6,307 bases of DNA from JAWLGW01 sp964569055 (GTDB lineage: Bacteria > Planctomycetota > J058): positions 1 through 6,307 of the forward strand of contig CAZMSZ010000417.1 of the NCBI GenBank assembly GCA_964569055.1, written 5' to 3'. A program made the position numbers and the translations under genes. Below are positions 5,849 to 6,307 of the stretch, in pieces. The notes under the pieces were generated by a model. That model saw only the letters and a list, made by a program, of their open reading frames with translations. It was not told where the DNA came from and did not search any database. Each line of letters begins with the position of its first letter. The first letter of the stretch is position 1.

Positions 5849-6307
5849 TCAGCGCCGCCGCGCCGCGGGCTTCTTGCGCGGCTTGGCCTTCTTCTTGGCG
5901 CGGCTCCCCTTCGCGGCCGCCGGCGCCTCGCCCGCGCCGGCCACCCGCGCGCGGATCAGCTCGAACGCGAGGCGCACGCCGAAGCCGGTGGCGCCCTTGC
6001 CCAGGTAGGTCCGCGCCGGGTCCGCGCTCCAGGCGGTGCCCGCGATGTCGAGGTGCGCCCACGCTCGCCCCTCGGGGACGAAGTGCTTGAGGAACCACGC
6101 CCCCGCGATCGTGCCGGCGGCGCGCCCCTTGCCGAGGTTCTTCACGTCCGCGACGTCGCTCTTGACGTGCTCCCCGTAGGCATCGTCCATGGGGAGCGGC
6201 CACACGAGGTCGCCCGAGGCCTCGCCGGCGGCGCGCACCTCGCTCGCGAGCCGCTCGTCGGGCGAGAGCACGGCCGCCCGCACGTCGCCGAGCGCGACCA
6301 CGCAGGC
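5849..6307 (-). CDS. pepA: Leucyl aminopeptidase (M17 family), C-terminal part, cut by window edge
   Basis: This is the C-terminal end of a cytosolic M17 metallo-aminopeptidase, which removes N-terminal amino acids, typically Leu, from peptides during protein turnover. The start lies beyond the right edge and the frame stays open to 6307 (Ala-Cys-Val-Val-Ala-Leu-Gly at the edge). Recognisable M17 C-domain signatures follow in order: ACVVALGD, AAGEASGD, VWPLPMDDAYGEHVKSDVAD, an AAGTIAGAWFL stretch, the family-typical AHLDIAGTAW, and GATGFGVRLAFELI near the end. The metal ligands and catalytic Lys/Arg of this family lie further upstream and are not in the window, so activity cannot be judged. 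Normal M17 proteins end shortly after the GATG...LL helix. Here about 30 extra residues follow (5849-5941), rich in Ala, Lys and Arg, with 12 Lys/Arg in the last 20. The next gene begins 83 bases downstream on the same strand. Confidence 0.95.
   Translation of the reverse strand, partial: ACVVALGDVRAAVLSPDERLASEVRAAGEASGDLVWPLPMDDAYGEHVKSDVADVKNLGKGRAAGTIAGAWFLKHFVPEGRAWAHLDIAGTAWSADPARTYLGKGATGFGVRLAFELIRARVAGAGEAPAAAKGSRAKKKAKPRKKPAARRR

Noticed and set aside
5766..6203. N-terminal extension of the DUF4198 frame up to an ATG at 6203
   Set aside because: It would overlap the aminopeptidase coding region in another frame. The added residues are Arg/Gly-rich, and the internal ATG at 5765 has an ideal ribosome site and signal peptide.

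Overview
This window is strongly G+C-rich (roughly 70% by eye) and holds five protein genes, all on the minus strand, that fill about 375-6307. About 370 bases of repeat-bearing non-coding DNA follow them at the left edge. The organism is probably an environmental high-GC bacterium. An HtrA-type protease beside a divergent PDZ relative, a membrane protein with a prokaryotic RING-like zinc finger, and a DUF4198 envelope protein together suggest a Planctomycetota or Myxococcota lineage. That placement is an inference from gene content, not a proven assignment.

In the direction of transcription (right to left) the layout is: (1) the C-terminal end of a leucyl aminopeptidase (pepA family), cut by the right window edge, with an unusual Lys/Arg/Ala-rich tail; (2) after 83 bases, a secreted DUF4198 protein; (3) after 12 bases, a GTG-started membrane protein with an N-terminal C4HC3 zinc finger; (4) after 80 bases containing a strong GC hairpin, an S1C (HtrA/Deg) serine protease with an intact His-Asp-Ser triad and two PDZ domains; (5) after 22 bases, a 764-residue exported protein that looks like an enlarged HtrA relative whose trypsin-like part has lost its catalytic residues while keeping two PDZ domains.

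Genes 4 and 5 almost certainly form a transcription unit and probably act together in the periplasm, as an active protease plus an inactive, possibly regulatory or scaffolding, partner. The zinc-finger protein and the DUF4198 gene are tightly spaced and probably co-transcribed. Whether they join the protease pair is open because of the hairpin between them.

The left end (1-312) carries two diverged copies of a direct repeat about 110-120 bp long. Each has the same internal 9-bp inverted repeat, and a separate small palindrome lies between the copies. This is the least explained part of the window. Long open frames on the plus strand across the whole window are antisense shadows of high-GC coding DNA.
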